Notes under the pieces: generated by a model
The model's input: only the letters and a program-made list of their open reading frames with translations
The model's database searches: none
Told to the model about the DNA's origin: nothing
Program-made: the position numbers and the translations under genes
NCBI GenBank assembly: GCA_018660305.1
Contig: JABJKO010000270.1
Location: forward strand, 1 to 41,720
Source: Rhodospirillaceae bacterium
GTDB taxonomy: Bacteria > Pseudomonadota > Alphaproteobacteria > MPNO01 > UBA2964
Length of the DNA: 41,720 nucleotides
Direction: 5' to 3'
Shown here: positions 32,614 through 41,608 of the stretch, piece by piece
Position numbering within the stretch: the stretch's first letter is position 1
How the letters are laid out: each line of letters begins with the position of its first letter

Positions 32614-33509
32614 GGGCCGGAATCGCGCGTCGATTCGACACGGACCACATAAAGCGCCGCGGCGAAAATGACGATCCCGCCGGCCCAGGTCCAGCCATCG
32701 GCAATGTCGCCAAAGAACACATAGCCGACGACCACTGCGGTCAGCAGCCGCATGAATTCGAACGGCAGCATGACGGTGGCATCGGCCGCCGCGAGGGCGC
32801 GGGCGATACAGCGCTGGAACAGGGTCGCCAGGACGCCGAGCGCCGCCAGCCAGAGGAACTGCTCGAGAGTCGGCATTGTCCAGTTGAGCGCCGCCGGCAC
32901 GGCGGATCCGACGATCATGGTCAAGACGGTGTAGGCGACAATACGGTCGGGCGGCTCGGTGCGGGTCAGAAACTTAACCGAAATGACGGTAAAGGCGCCC
33001 GCCGCCATGGCGCCGAAGGCGTACAGCACGCCCATATTCCATTCCGCGAAGCCGGGGCGGATGATCAGCAGCATGCCTATGAAACCGAACAGCACGCCGC
33101 GCCAGCGCGCGCCATGCATGATTTCGCGCAGGATCACAACGGCGGCGATGGAGGCGAAGATCGGCTTGCTGTACATGATCGCGATCACGTTCGCCAGCGG
33201 CAGCAGGGACACCGCGGCGAACACGCAGTAAAGCCCGAGCAACGTGTTGATTCCCCGCGCTACCAGAAGCCCGAGATGGTCCGTGGCGAGCCCCGCGAGC
33301 CCGACACGCAGGAACCAGGGCGCCAGAACGAACAGACCCAGGAGACAGCGAAAGAAGGTAATCACCGTGACCGGCAAATCGGCGGTCAGATGCTTGCCGA
33401 TGGCGGCAAATCCCACCATGCAGACCGACGCCAGAAGCGTCCATACGGCCGAGCGGGCTGCCGGCGGCAAAGAGCTGAACCGGCTGATGGTGCCATTGGA
33501 GGAAGACAT
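32610..33509 (-). CDS. EamA/DMT-family transporter 5
   Basis: A 299-residue EamA exporter (RSAVWTLLASVCMVGFAAIG, MYSKPIFASIAAVVILREIM, ADATVMLPFEFMRLLTAVVV). It is the first gene of the overlapping pair with transporter 4 and resembles it more than transporters 1-3. It is divergent from acetoacetyl-CoA synthetase across about 70 bases. Substrate is unknown. Confidence 0.9.
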   Translation of the reverse strand: MSSSNGTISRFSSLPPAARSAVWTLLASVCMVGFAAIGKHLTADLPVTVITFFRCLLGLFVLAPWFLRVGLAGLATDHLGLLVARGINTLLGLYCVFAAVSLLPLANVIAIMYSKPIFASIAAVVILREIMHGARWRGVLFGFIGMLLIIRPGFAEWNMGVLYAFGAMAAGAFTVISVKFLTRTEPPDRIVAYTVLTMIVGSAVPAALNWTMPTLEQFLWLAALGVLATLFQRCIARALAAADATVMLPFEFMRLLTAVVVGYVFFGDIADGWTWAGGIVIFAAALYVVRVESTRDSGP

Positions 33510-33581
33510 GGCGGCAATCTAAATCATTATAGGGGGCGATGATATCGTGGCGCTTGACGGGTGACTCCACGCTCGCCGACA

Positions 33582-35555
33582 ATGAACCAAGGGGGTCGCT
33601 TCTTGGAAAAACCGCTTTGGCAACCGTCAGCCGATCGAATCGAAGCAACCAATCTGGCTGCCTTCATGGCGGCCGTGGAAGTTCGCTGGGGCGTGCACCA
33701 TGGGGATTATGCGGCCCTGCATGGCTGGTCGGTGACCGAGCCGGAAAAATTCTGGCTGAGCCTGTGGGATTTCGCCGGCGTGGTAGCGGAGACACGGGGC
33801 GATAGTGTTCTTCGCGATCCGGACAGGATGCCGGGCGCCCTATGGTTTCCTGAGGCACGGCTCAATTTTGCGGAGAATCTGCTGCGCCGTCGGGATCAGG
33901 CGCCAGCCCTTATTTTTCGGGGTGAAACCGGTGTCGAGCGCACGCTCAGTCATGGCGATTTGTATGATTTGGTCTCGCGCATGGCGCAGGGGATGGCGGC
34001 CGCCGGGATCGGTGAAGGGGACCGCGTCGCCGGCTATTTGCCCAACATACCTGAATCCCTTGCCGCCATGCTGGCCGCGGCCAGCCTGGGCGCTATCTGG
34101 TCGTCCTGTTCGCCGGATTTTGGCGTCCAGGGCGTTCTCGACCGGTTTGGCCAGATCGAGCCCAGGATGTTTGTTGCCGTCGACCGCTATTTCTATAACG
34201 GCAAATCCATCGATTGCCTGCCGCGCATCGCCGAGGTGACGGCCCAGCTTCCCACCGTGGAGAAAATACTGCTTCTGCCCTACGATTCCGGCGAGCCGTA
34301 TCCGTCGGGGGCCGGCGCCACGACGACACTGGATGATTTCATCGCGCCGTTTGCCGCGTCCGACATCGACTTCAACCAACTGCCCTTCAATACGCCGCTC
34401 TACATCCTGTTTTCGTCCGGCACTACCGGTATCCCCAAATGTATTGTGCATGGCGCCGGGGGTACGCTTCTGCAGCATCTTAAGGAGCATCTTCTGCAAA
34501 GCGACGTGAAGCCCGCCGACCGGGTTTTCTATTTCACGACGCTGGGCTGGATGATGTGGAACTGGCTGGTGTCGGGGCTGGCTACGGGCGCCACCGTGCT
34601 GCTTTATGACGGCTCGCCGTTTCATCCCGATGGCAACGCAATGTTCGATTTCGCCGATAGCGCCGGGATGACCCATTTCGGGACCTCGGCGAAATATATC
34701 GATGCGGTCAAGAAGGCGGGCTTGAAGCCGCGGGAGACGCACAAGCTCACATCGCTGCGCGCCATGCTGTCCACAGGCTCGCCTTTGGTCGCGGAAAGTT
34801 TCGATTATGTCTATGAGAACGTGAAGCCGGATCTCTGTCTGTCCTCCATTTCCGGTGGCACCGATATCGTTGCCTGTTTTGTCGCCGGCAACCCCACCGG
34901 ACCGGTGTGGCGCGGCGAGATTCAGGCGCCGTGTCTTGCCATGGATGTCGCCGTGTACGATTCGGATGGCCGCAGCATGACCGGGGATAAGGGTGAACTG
35001 GTCTGCCGGCAGCCGTTTCCGTCCATGCCGGTGGGGTTCTGGAACGATCCCGACGGATCGAAGTACCGCGCCGCCTATTTCGAGCGGTTTCCGGGCATCT
35101 GGTGTCATGGCGATTGGGCCGAGATCACCGGCCATGGCGGAATCATAATCTATGGCAGGTCGGATGCGACGCTCAATCCCGGCGGTGTCCGTATCGGCAC
35201 GGCGGAGATCTACCGGCAGGTGGAACAGATCGGCGCCGTTGAGGAAGCCATTGCTGTCGGGCAGGAATGGGAAGGCGACGTGCGCATCGTTCTGTTCGTC
35301 CGCCTGCGCGCCGGCGTCACACTCGATGAGGCCCTTGTCGCGGATATCAGGAGCCGGGTGCGCAGCGGCGCTTCGCCTCGCCATGTGCCGGCCGTCATTG
35401 CCCAGGTCGCTGACATTCCCCGCACCAAATCCGGCAAGATCACCGAGCTTGCCGTGCGCGATATCATCCATGGCCGGCCGGTGAAGAATGTGGAAGCGCT
35501 GGCCAATCCGGAAGCGCTGGACCAATTCCGTGACCGCCCGGAGCTAATGCCTTAG
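33582..35555 (+). CDS. aacS: Acetoacetyl-CoA synthetase (acetoacetate-CoA ligase)
   Basis: A 657-residue ANL-superfamily adenylating enzyme that activates acetoacetate with ATP and CoA. The N-terminal part, [20 protein letters not shown], and the [16 protein letters not shown] segment are typical of AacS. The AMP-binding motif is [19 protein letters not shown], the second core [11 protein letters not shown], then the hinge region [20 protein letters not shown], and the C-terminal catalytic Lys is in [13 protein letters not shown]. Acetyl-CoA synthetase is less likely because the N-terminal AacS signatures match. A GTG at 33561 is an alternative start. The enzyme lets the cell use acetoacetate from ketone bodies, leucine or polyhydroxybutyrate. 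It is followed by a sirtuin that may deacylate such ligases. Confidence 0.9.
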   Translation: MNQGGRFLEKPLWQPSADRIEATNLAAFMAAVEVRWGVHHGDYAALHGWSVTEPEKFWLSLWDFAGVVAETRGDSVLRDPDRMPGALWFPEARLNFAENLLRRRDQAPALIFRGETGVERTLSHGDLYDLVSRMAQGMAAAGIGEGDRVAGYLPNIPESLAAMLAAASLGAIWSSCSPDFGVQGVLDRFGQIEPRMFVAVDRYFYNGKSIDCLPRIAEVTAQLPTVEKILLLPYDSGEPYPSGAGATTTLDDFIAPFAASDIDFNQLPFNTPLYILFSSGTTGIPKCIVHGAGGTLLQHLKEHLLQSDVKPADRVFYFTTLGWMMWNWLVSGLATGATVLLYDGSPFHPDGNAMFDFADSAGMTHFGTSAKYIDAVKKAGLKPRETHKLTSLRAMLSTGSPLVAESFDYVYENVKPDLCLSSISGGTDIVACFVAGNPTGPVWRGEIQAPCLAMDVAVYDSDGRSMTGDKGELVCRQPFPSMPVGFWNDPDGSKYRAAYFERFPGIWCHGDWAEITGHGGIIIYGRSDATLNPGGVRIGTAEIYRQVEQIGAVEEAIAVGQEWEGDVRIVLFVRLRAGVTLDEALVADIRSRVRSGASPRHVPAVIAQVADIPRTKSGKITELAVRDIIHGRPVKNVEALANPEALDQFRDRPELMP

Positions 35556-35612
35556 AGCTCTGGTTGCAGGTCGTTTGAGGTATTCGTAGACTTATCCGCG
35601 TTAACACCAGGA

Positions 35613-36395
35613 ATGGAGGCCGCGATGGAGACCGCTATGCCCGATGAGCAAGCGCGAATGGACGAGTTCCGCCGCCTGCTTGACGATTGCACCCGCGCCG
35701 TCGTCTTTACCGGCGCCGGTATCAGCACCGAGTCCGGCATTCCCGATTTTCGCAGTCCCGGCGGTGTGTGGACACGCTATTCACCTATCCAGTATCAGGA
35801 TTTTGTGAGCTCCGAAGAAGCAAGGGTGGAATCCTGGCGCCGCAAATTCGACGATTCCTATGGCTTTGAAGGGGCCGAACCCAACCGGGGGCACAGGGCG
35901 GTCGAAAAGCTGGTGCGCGACGGCAAGGTGTCCGCCATCATCACCCAGAATACCGATGGCCTGCATCAGGCATCGGGTATCCCCGACGAACGGGTGATCG
36001 AGCTTCATGGCAACAATACCTATGCCGCCTGCCTCGATTGCGGCCATCGCCATGATCTCGAACCCATTCGTATTGCCTTTTCGGCAGATGGCACGCTGCC
36101 GGTCTGTAGCGCGTGCGGCGGGCTGGTGAAGGCGGCCACCATCTCATTCGGCCAGCCCATGCCTGACGGCCCCATGCGGCGGGCGCAGGAAGAGACCATG
36201 GGGTGTGATCTGTTCATTGCCGCAGGCTCCTCCTTGCAGGTGTACCCGGCCGCGGGATTCCCTCAAATCGCCGCGCGAAACGGCGCCCGGCTGGTGATTC
36301 TCAATCGGGAACCGACCGACCTGGATTCCTTCGCCGATCTCGTCCTGAATATGGAAATCGGGCTGACTTTGGGCGATGCCGTTGGTGTGAACTGA
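35613..36395 (+). CDS. Sir2-family NAD-dependent protein deacylase
   Basis: A 260-residue sirtuin. NAD-binding motifs are GAGISTESGIPDFRS (34-48), TQNTDGLHQASG and ELHGNN with catalytic His132. The zinc site is complete: Cys140, Cys143, Cys165 and Cys168. ISFGQPMPDGPMRRAQEE and AAGSSLQVYPAAGFPQIAAR complete the Rossmann part. Several starts are possible (35613, 35625, 35637); domain motifs begin well inside. It lies 57 bases after acetoacetyl-CoA synthetase. Acyl-CoA synthetases of the ANL family are commonly silenced by lysine acylation and reactivated by sirtuins, so this pairing may be functional, but that is inference. It is not close enough to the HerA gene to form a HerA-Sir2 defence unit. 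Confidence 0.9.
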   Translation: MEAAMETAMPDEQARMDEFRRLLDDCTRAVVFTGAGISTESGIPDFRSPGGVWTRYSPIQYQDFVSSEEARVESWRRKFDDSYGFEGAEPNRGHRAVEKLVRDGKVSAIITQNTDGLHQASGIPDERVIELHGNNTYAACLDCGHRHDLEPIRIAFSADGTLPVCSACGGLVKAATISFGQPMPDGPMRRAQEETMGCDLFIAAGSSLQVYPAAGFPQIAARNGARLVILNREPTDLDSFADLVLNMEIGLTLGDAVGVN

Positions 36396-36404
36396 CGGAG
36401 TCCG

Positions 36405-36464
36405 TTAAGCCAAAATTAGGGGTCCGCTAACGGTTGATTAAGGCGCCCGTTAACCCTGCCTTAG
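36405..36464. promoter_or_regulatory. Three phased CtrA-type boxes upstream of PAS kinase
   Basis: Three 15-base elements fit TTAA-N7-TTAA with one mismatch each: TTAA-N7-TTAG at 36405-36419, CTAA-N7-TTAA at 36427-36441, and TTAA-N7-TTAG at 36450-36464. Their starts are 22 and 23 bases apart, about two helical turns, so they face the same side of the DNA. They end 67 bases before the kinase start. TTAA-N7-TTAA is the binding site of CtrA, the alphaproteobacterial cell-cycle and motility regulator. Confidence 0.6.
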
Positions 36465-36531
36465 CAAGGCGAAGCGCACAATCGCGCCAATTTTTCGGCT
36501 CTTTCCCTTTTTAGTATATAAGGCCGACTGC

Positions 36532-39500
36532 ATGCCGCCTGAGGGCGCTAATACCGAAGTAGAAGCTTTGCGCGCTGAGATCGCGGCGCTCAAGGATGAG
36601 CTCGCCCAGGTACAGGCCCCGCAACAGGCCCCGCGGGACGGGGAATTGCTTTACCGCGGCCTGGTCGATATCGCGCCCGACGCTATGCTGATTCACGATG
36701 CCGATCAGGAGATCGTCTATATTAATCCGGCCGGGGTGACGCTCTTTGGCGCTGCATCCGCCGATCAATTGATCGGGGCGATTTCCACCAGTTTTATCCA
36801 TCCCGACGAGCGGTCCACCGCCGCGCGCGACATCAATCGCGTTCTTGACGGGCATATGCGGACAATGGCGTCAACCGAGCAACACAGGTTGCGCCTTGAT
36901 GGGACAAATTACTTTGCCGACGTTTCCGCGACGGCCATCGATTGGGATGATAAGCCCGCCGCCCTGGTCGTCATTCGCGATGCCAGCGATCGCAGGAGCG
37001 CGCGCGCAAAATATGAGGCCTCCGAAGTCGCGCGCCGGGAAGCACATGTCCGTCTGGTTGATGCCATCGAGGCCATGTCCGAAGGGTTTGCGCTGTTTGA
37101 CGCAGATGATCGGATTCAGCTCTATAATCAACACTACGTCGACAAACTTACCCAGAGTCGTTCGGCGTTCATTCGTCCCGGCCTAAGTTTCGACGAAATC
37201 ACGGCCGAAACCATCAAACGGGAAGAATGGGCCGCCGATAACGACAAGGCGGCCCTTGCGGCCGGTATTTTTGAGCGCCACCGAAACCTGCCGTCCGAGA
37301 CGGAATTCAAATATTCCGGCGATCGCTGGATACGCCAAACCAAGAAGCGGACCCGGGAAGGCGGTGTGGTCGCGGTCTATACGGACATTACCGATATCAA
37401 GGAACGCGAGAAGGCATTTGCCGAGAGCGAGGAGCATTATCGCGAAATGCTCGAGGCAATCCCGGATGCCATGACGGTCCATCTCGATGGACGGCTGGTT
37501 TTTGTCAACGCGGCAGCCGTGCGTCTCTATGGCGCGGCCTCGGCGGAACAGCTGGTCGGCAGCGATTCCTATAAGCTGGTGCCACCGGAACTGGTCGCAA
37601 TGCAGCAGGCGCGGCGGGACAAGGTATTGTCCGAACGATGTGCGTTGCCGGCCGTGGAGCAGAAACGGATTCGGTTCGATGGCAGTATCGTCGAAGTTGA
37701 AACCGCCTCCTCCTTTGTCCTGTGGGAGGGCAAGCCGGCGGTTGTCGGTGTGCTGCGTGATATTTCGGCTCGGAAAGAGGCTGAAAAGGCGCTTGCGAAA
37801 ACGGAAAGACGCCTGAGCGCCGTTACCGACCATATTCCGGGTGCCATTTTTGAACGTATTCTGGCACCCGATGGCACTCTATCGTTTCCCTATGTCAGCG
37901 CCGGTGTGTTCGAGGTTACCGGTCTCTCCGCCGAAGACATTATGGCGGATGCCAGCCTGTTTATTGACTCCATCCAGGCCGAATTTCATGCAGCGTATCG
38001 ATCGGGTTTGAAACAATCCGCGCGGGAGATGGTTCCATTCGATATGGAACTACCGGTTACGGGGCCCGACGGCGCGACCCGATGGCTTCAGTCCAGGGGC
38101 TATCCGCGCAAACGCAGCGACGGGTCCGTGGCCTGGGACGGCATCATGATCGATGTCACCAGCCAGAAACAGGCCCAGGAAATTGCGGTACGGCACCATC
38201 ATTGGCTCGACGAAGCCCTGATCAATATGCCCAGTGGATTTCTGTTATGGGACAATGAAGACAGGCTTGTCCTCTGGAATGAGCGAATCGCGCGCTACCA
38301 CCCGGACCCCGATCTATTCAAGGAAGGGATCTCCTTCGAAGAATTTATCCAGGCACCCTACCAGAATATCAGGGAGCGGCTGGGCGAAGAGGGTGCGATG
38401 GAGTGGCTGACGGAACGCCGACGGCAGCACCAGGAAGCCGCGGGCAATTATGAATTCCAGGGAATCGGCACCCATTGGTTTAACCTGCGCGAACGCCGTA
38501 CTCCTGAGGGATTTACGGTGACAATGCTGACAGATGTGACCGATCGACGAGACAGCGAAATACGGCGTCAGGAAAGCGAGGAAAGATATCGCACGCTGAT
38601 CAATCTGATGCCGGACGCGCTCTATGTGCACAAACGCGGGAGTATTGCGTTGTGTAATGAAGCGGCCGTAAATCTCTTCGGCGCCTCCTCGGCGGACGAG
38701 TTGATCGGCAGGGAATTGCTCGATCTGACACATCCCGAATTCCACGAAATCGCCCGGCAGAGGCGCAGCATGATCGTCGAAGAGGGAACCCGGACAGTGT
38801 TCATGCGGCAAAAACGGCTGCGTCTCGATGGATCCTGGTTCTGGGCTGAAGTCGCGGCCGCCGCCATCTATTGGGATGATGAGCGGGGCGCAGCCGTCGT
38901 CATGCGTGACATCACGAAACAGATGGCGGCCGAGAATGAACTGGTGCGCAGTAAGGAGGAGGCCGAAATCGCCAGCCGGGCGAAGACTGAATTCCTGGCC
39001 AATATGAGCCATGAATTGCGGACGCCCCTTAATGCGATCATCGGCTTTTCTGATCTCATGCAACGGGAAATGCTGGGGCCGCTGGGCAGCGAACAATACC
39101 GCGATTACATTCGCGACATTCATCAGAGCGGCAGCCATCTGCACGACGTCATAAATGATATTTTGGATCTATCCAAAATTGAAGCAGGCCAGATGGAACT
39201 GCATGAAGAGGAAGTTGATTTTGGGGCTGCCGTTGAGCGTTGTATCAGGGTGGTTTCCCCCCGCGCGGACGAAAACGGACTTACTCTCCTGTCGCTGGTC
39301 TCGGATTCGCTGCCCGTCATCGTTGGTGACGAACGCAAGCTGAAGCAGATTCTGATCAATTTGATGTCGAATGCGGTCAAGTTTACCGAACCGGGCGGGA
39401 CGGTCACCGTCGACGCGGCCGTGAACGAAACCGGCGATGTTCTCGTTCGTGTTGTTGATACAGGCGTCGGAGTCTCTCCGGATGATATTCCGAAGATCCT

Positions 39501-39696
39501 TCGTCCTTTCGAACAGGTGGATAGTTCCCTTGCCCGCCCTCATGAGGGAACCGGTCTTGGTCTGCCGCTGACCAAGTCTCTCGTCGAATTGCATGGTGGC
39601 GAGCTTACCTTCCAGAGTGCGCTTGGCGAGGGGACGACGGTGACCATCCGGCTGCCAAATTCCCGCGTTCGCCAAAAACCGGTGGCGGCGGAATAG
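36532..39696 (+). CDS. Soluble six-PAS sensor histidine kinase
   Basis: A 1054-residue cytosolic sensor kinase with no transmembrane helix. A short coiled coil (5-30) is followed by six PAS modules in three alternating types: S-box PAS with IAPDAMLIHDADQEIVYINP at 40 and repeats near 305 and 690, PAS-7-type modules with EAMSEGFALFDADDRIQLYN near 175 and 555, and a PAS-3-type one near 420-545. The dimerisation/phosphoacceptor motif is NMSHELRTPLNAIIG with His827. The ATPase domain has NLMSNAVKF (Asn943) and GTGLGLPLTKSLVELHGG. There is no receiver or HPt domain and no response-regulator gene nearby, so it is an orphan kinase. CtrA-like boxes precede it, linking it to the CtrA network by inference. 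Confidence 0.9.
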   Translation: MPPEGANTEVEALRAEIAALKDELAQVQAPQQAPRDGELLYRGLVDIAPDAMLIHDADQEIVYINPAGVTLFGAASADQLIGAISTSFIHPDERSTAARDINRVLDGHMRTMASTEQHRLRLDGTNYFADVSATAIDWDDKPAALVVIRDASDRRSARAKYEASEVARREAHVRLVDAIEAMSEGFALFDADDRIQLYNQHYVDKLTQSRSAFIRPGLSFDEITAETIKREEWAADNDKAALAAGIFERHRNLPSETEFKYSGDRWIRQTKKRTREGGVVAVYTDITDIKEREKAFAESEEHYREMLEAIPDAMTVHLDGRLVFVNAAAVRLYGAASAEQLVGSDSYKLVPPELVAMQQARRDKVLSERCALPAVEQKRIRFDGSIVEVETASSFVLWEGKPAVVGVLRDISARKEAEKALAKTERRLSAVTDHIPGAIFERILAPDGTLSFPYVSAGVFEVTGLSAEDIMADASLFIDSIQAEFHAAYRSGLKQSAREMVPFDMELPVTGPDGATRWLQSRGYPRKRSDGSVAWDGIMIDVTSQKQAQEIAVRHHHWLDEALINMPSGFLLWDNEDRLVLWNERIARYHPDPDLFKEGISFEEFIQAPYQNIRERLGEEGAMEWLTERRRQHQEAAGNYEFQGIGTHWFNLRERRTPEGFTVTMLTDVTDRRDSEIRRQESEERYRTLINLMPDALYVHKRGSIALCNEAAVNLFGASSADELIGRELLDLTHPEFHEIARQRRSMIVEEGTRTVFMRQKRLRLDGSWFWAEVAAAAIYWDDERGAAVVMRDITKQMAAENELVRSKEEAEIASRAKTEFLANMSHELRTPLNAIIGFSDLMQREMLGPLGSEQYRDYIRDIHQSGSHLHDVINDILDLSKIEAGQMELHEEEVDFGAAVERCIRVVSPRADENGLTLLSLVSDSLPVIVGDERKLKQILINLMSNAVKFTEPGGTVTVDAAVNETGDVLVRVVDTGVGVSPDDIPKILRPFEQVDSSLARPHEGTGLGLPLTKSLVELHGGELTFQSALGEGTTVTIRLPNSRVRQKPVAAE

Positions 39697-39702
39697 CCCC
39701 GG

Positions 39703-40953
39703 TTATCCTCTCAGAAAAGCAAGGTTGAGACCGTTCAGAACGGTAAAAAGGCGCCCGAACGCCTCATCGAACCTGTGGCGGTCCAACCCCTGGTTTAGGG
39801 CTCTTGTCTCGCTGAATAACCCGTCAATCGATTGTTTCCCATCCATCCGCATCAGCATATCGCAGGCAAGATCGTCCATCGGAATGGCCAGCCTCAGACC
39901 CTCGAGATCGGCCGGTAGCGTGCCGGTTTTCCGCACTTCCTGTGCCGTTGTAAGCGCTTCCAACCCGACCAGAAACGGCACCATGGCACCGTCGCTGAGA
40001 GACGCGACCGTTTGGTTCTTATTGGCCGATTTGACGGTATAAAATACATGCGTCTTGAGATTGCCCGTCAGGAGTTCCGCGAAGGCGCACTTGTCCAGCC
40101 AGGAAAGCTGATCCACCCGTCGGGCAATGGATTGGTTGCCCAAATAGACCATCGGGTCGTATCGAATGGGCTCGATGAAGCTCACGATGCGAAGGCTGGA
40201 ATCGTCCGCCAGCGCGGCGATTTCGGGCACGGTGAAGGCGCGGTCCTGACTGTGGAGCAACAGATCGAACAGACCGGCATCGCCGGCGCTCAAATGATCC
40301 GAGACCTGCTGGTTTCGTCGCAGCCAGTTGGTGGGCGGCAACGTGCTCAGCAACGCCTTCGCCTGCTCAATTCGGACCTGCGCTTCCCGGTCCGTCGGTG
40401 TTTCCGGTAAATCGATCATGCGCAGCAATTGCTGCATCTGATAGACGCCCGTCCTTCCATAGGGCGCATAAACCATAAGGCCCATCCCGCCGTCGTCGGC
40501 CAGGACGCTTTCGAGACAATGGAGGCCCGCCGCGGGGTCGTCCAGATGATGCAGAACACCGCAGCAATCGATGTAATCAAAAGGCCCCGTGACAATGTCA
40601 CCGAGAGTCAGGAGCGAGCCGTGATGGAACTCCATATTCTGAAGCCCCCGCGCCTCCGCCCGCCCTTTGGCGATGGCCAGCGATGCCTGTGACAAATCCA
40701 GATAGGTCACGCTTCCCGCCGGTCCCAGATCGGCAAGCTGTTGCGCCATCATGATGGCCGCATCGCCGGTGCCTCCGCCCGCCACCAGGGCACGGAACGG
40801 TTTGGAAAAATCCCGGCGGCCCGCAAAAATGTAATGGTTGATCTCGGCGAGATGGCTGGGCGACCCGGTAACCAGACGCGCCGCTTCATCGGCGGGATCG
40901 CGCGGCGGGTAGGGGTAGGCCTCGTATTGGTCGCGGAGTGTTGTTTCGGTCAT
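39703..40953 (-). CDS. Class I SAM-dependent methyltransferase with C-terminal regulatory domain
   Basis: A 416-residue protein. It starts DQYEAYPYPPRDP, then the SAM motif LVAGGGTGDAAIMMAQQL and YLDLSQASLAIAKGRAEARG. FDYIDCCGVLHHLDDPAAGL is the class I motif IV region. The C-terminal half resembles the methyltransferase regulatory domain found in small-molecule and peptide-modifying enzymes. The target is unknown. It converges on the PAS kinase with six bases between stops and is divergent from the RNA methyltransferase across 74 bases. Confidence 0.85.
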   Translation of the reverse strand: MTETTLRDQYEAYPYPPRDPADEAARLVTGSPSHLAEINHYIFAGRRDFSKPFRALVAGGGTGDAAIMMAQQLADLGPAGSVTYLDLSQASLAIAKGRAEARGLQNMEFHHGSLLTLGDIVTGPFDYIDCCGVLHHLDDPAAGLHCLESVLADDGGMGLMVYAPYGRTGVYQMQQLLRMIDLPETPTDREAQVRIEQAKALLSTLPPTNWLRRNQQVSDHLSAGDAGLFDLLLHSQDRAFTVPEIAALADDSSLRIVSFIEPIRYDPMVYLGNQSIARRVDQLSWLDKCAFAELLTGNLKTHVFYTVKSANKNQTVASLSDGAMVPFLVGLEALTTAQEVRKTGTLPADLEGLRLAIPMDDLACDMLMRMDGKQSIDGLFSETRALNQGLDRHRFDEAFGRLFTVLNGLNLAFLRG

Positions 40954-41027
40954 CGCCTTTGCTGTAACGAAGGGTTGCCACGGGGCTTTGCGCTTCCGAT
41001 AGTAGCGGCAACCGGGAAGAAAGGGCC

Positions 41028-41555
41028 ATGAGAGGATATTTTGGAATCGGCGTCGAGGGTCTTAGCAAACCCATGAACGCAGGAAATTTGTATCGGTCGG
41101 CACATGCGTTTGGGGCAAGCTTCGTCTATACGGTGGCCTCGAGCTATGACCCGGATGTCAGAAAGTCGGATACGTCGGATACGGCCGGTCAGCTTCCGTT
41201 TTACAGCTTCGATTCCGTGGAGTCGATGTGTCTGCCGATCGGGTGCGCGCTGGTTGGTATCGAGCTTATGGACGACGCGGTTGACCTACCCAGCTTCCGG
41301 CATCCGCGCTGCGCGGCCTATGTGCTGGGCATGGAACGCGGCAGCCTGTCGCCGGAACTGGTGGATTGTTGCGACCACGTGGTCAAAATTCCGACAAGAT
41401 TTTCGCTAAACCTTGCAACGGCTGGTGCAATTGTGATGTATGACCGCGTGATCTCGGTTCAGCGGTTTGGCGAGCGGCCGGTTGTGCCGAGCGGTCCGGT
41501 GGAACCGATACCCGAACATACGTTCGGCCAGCCGGTTCTGCGCCGCAAACGCTGA
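41028..41555 (+). CDS. SpoU/TrmH-family RNA methyltransferase
   Basis: A 175-residue SPOUT methyltransferase that adds a methyl group, usually 2'-O, to tRNA or rRNA. The N-terminal segment is GLSKPMNAGNLYRSAHAFGA. The trefoil-knot motifs follow as YVLGMERGSLSPELVDCCDH and VKIPTRFSLNLATAGAIVMY. It is single-domain, with no RNA-binding extension except a short basic C-terminus (RRKR). The exact target nucleotide cannot be told. GAAAGG lies just before the ATG. Confidence 0.85.
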   Translation: MRGYFGIGVEGLSKPMNAGNLYRSAHAFGASFVYTVASSYDPDVRKSDTSDTAGQLPFYSFDSVESMCLPIGCALVGIELMDDAVDLPSFRHPRCAAYVLGMERGSLSPELVDCCDHVVKIPTRFSLNLATAGAIVMYDRVISVQRFGERPVVPSGPVEPIPEHTFGQPVLRRKR

Positions 41556-41608
41556 GGCGAGGCGAAGGGGATACAGAGGGAGGCCCGTCATTCGGGACAT
41601 TAGAGAAG

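Noticed and set aside
33840..35525. 561-residue open frame antisense to acetoacetyl-CoA synthetase
   Set aside because: A shadow of a GC-rich gene. No recognisable motif, while the plus strand carries all adenylation motifs.
11593..36395. HerA-Sir2 antiphage pair
   Set aside because: The HerA-type gene and the sirtuin are more than 22 kb apart in separate, unrelated operons, and the sirtuin has a complete zinc site typical of a metabolic deacylase.
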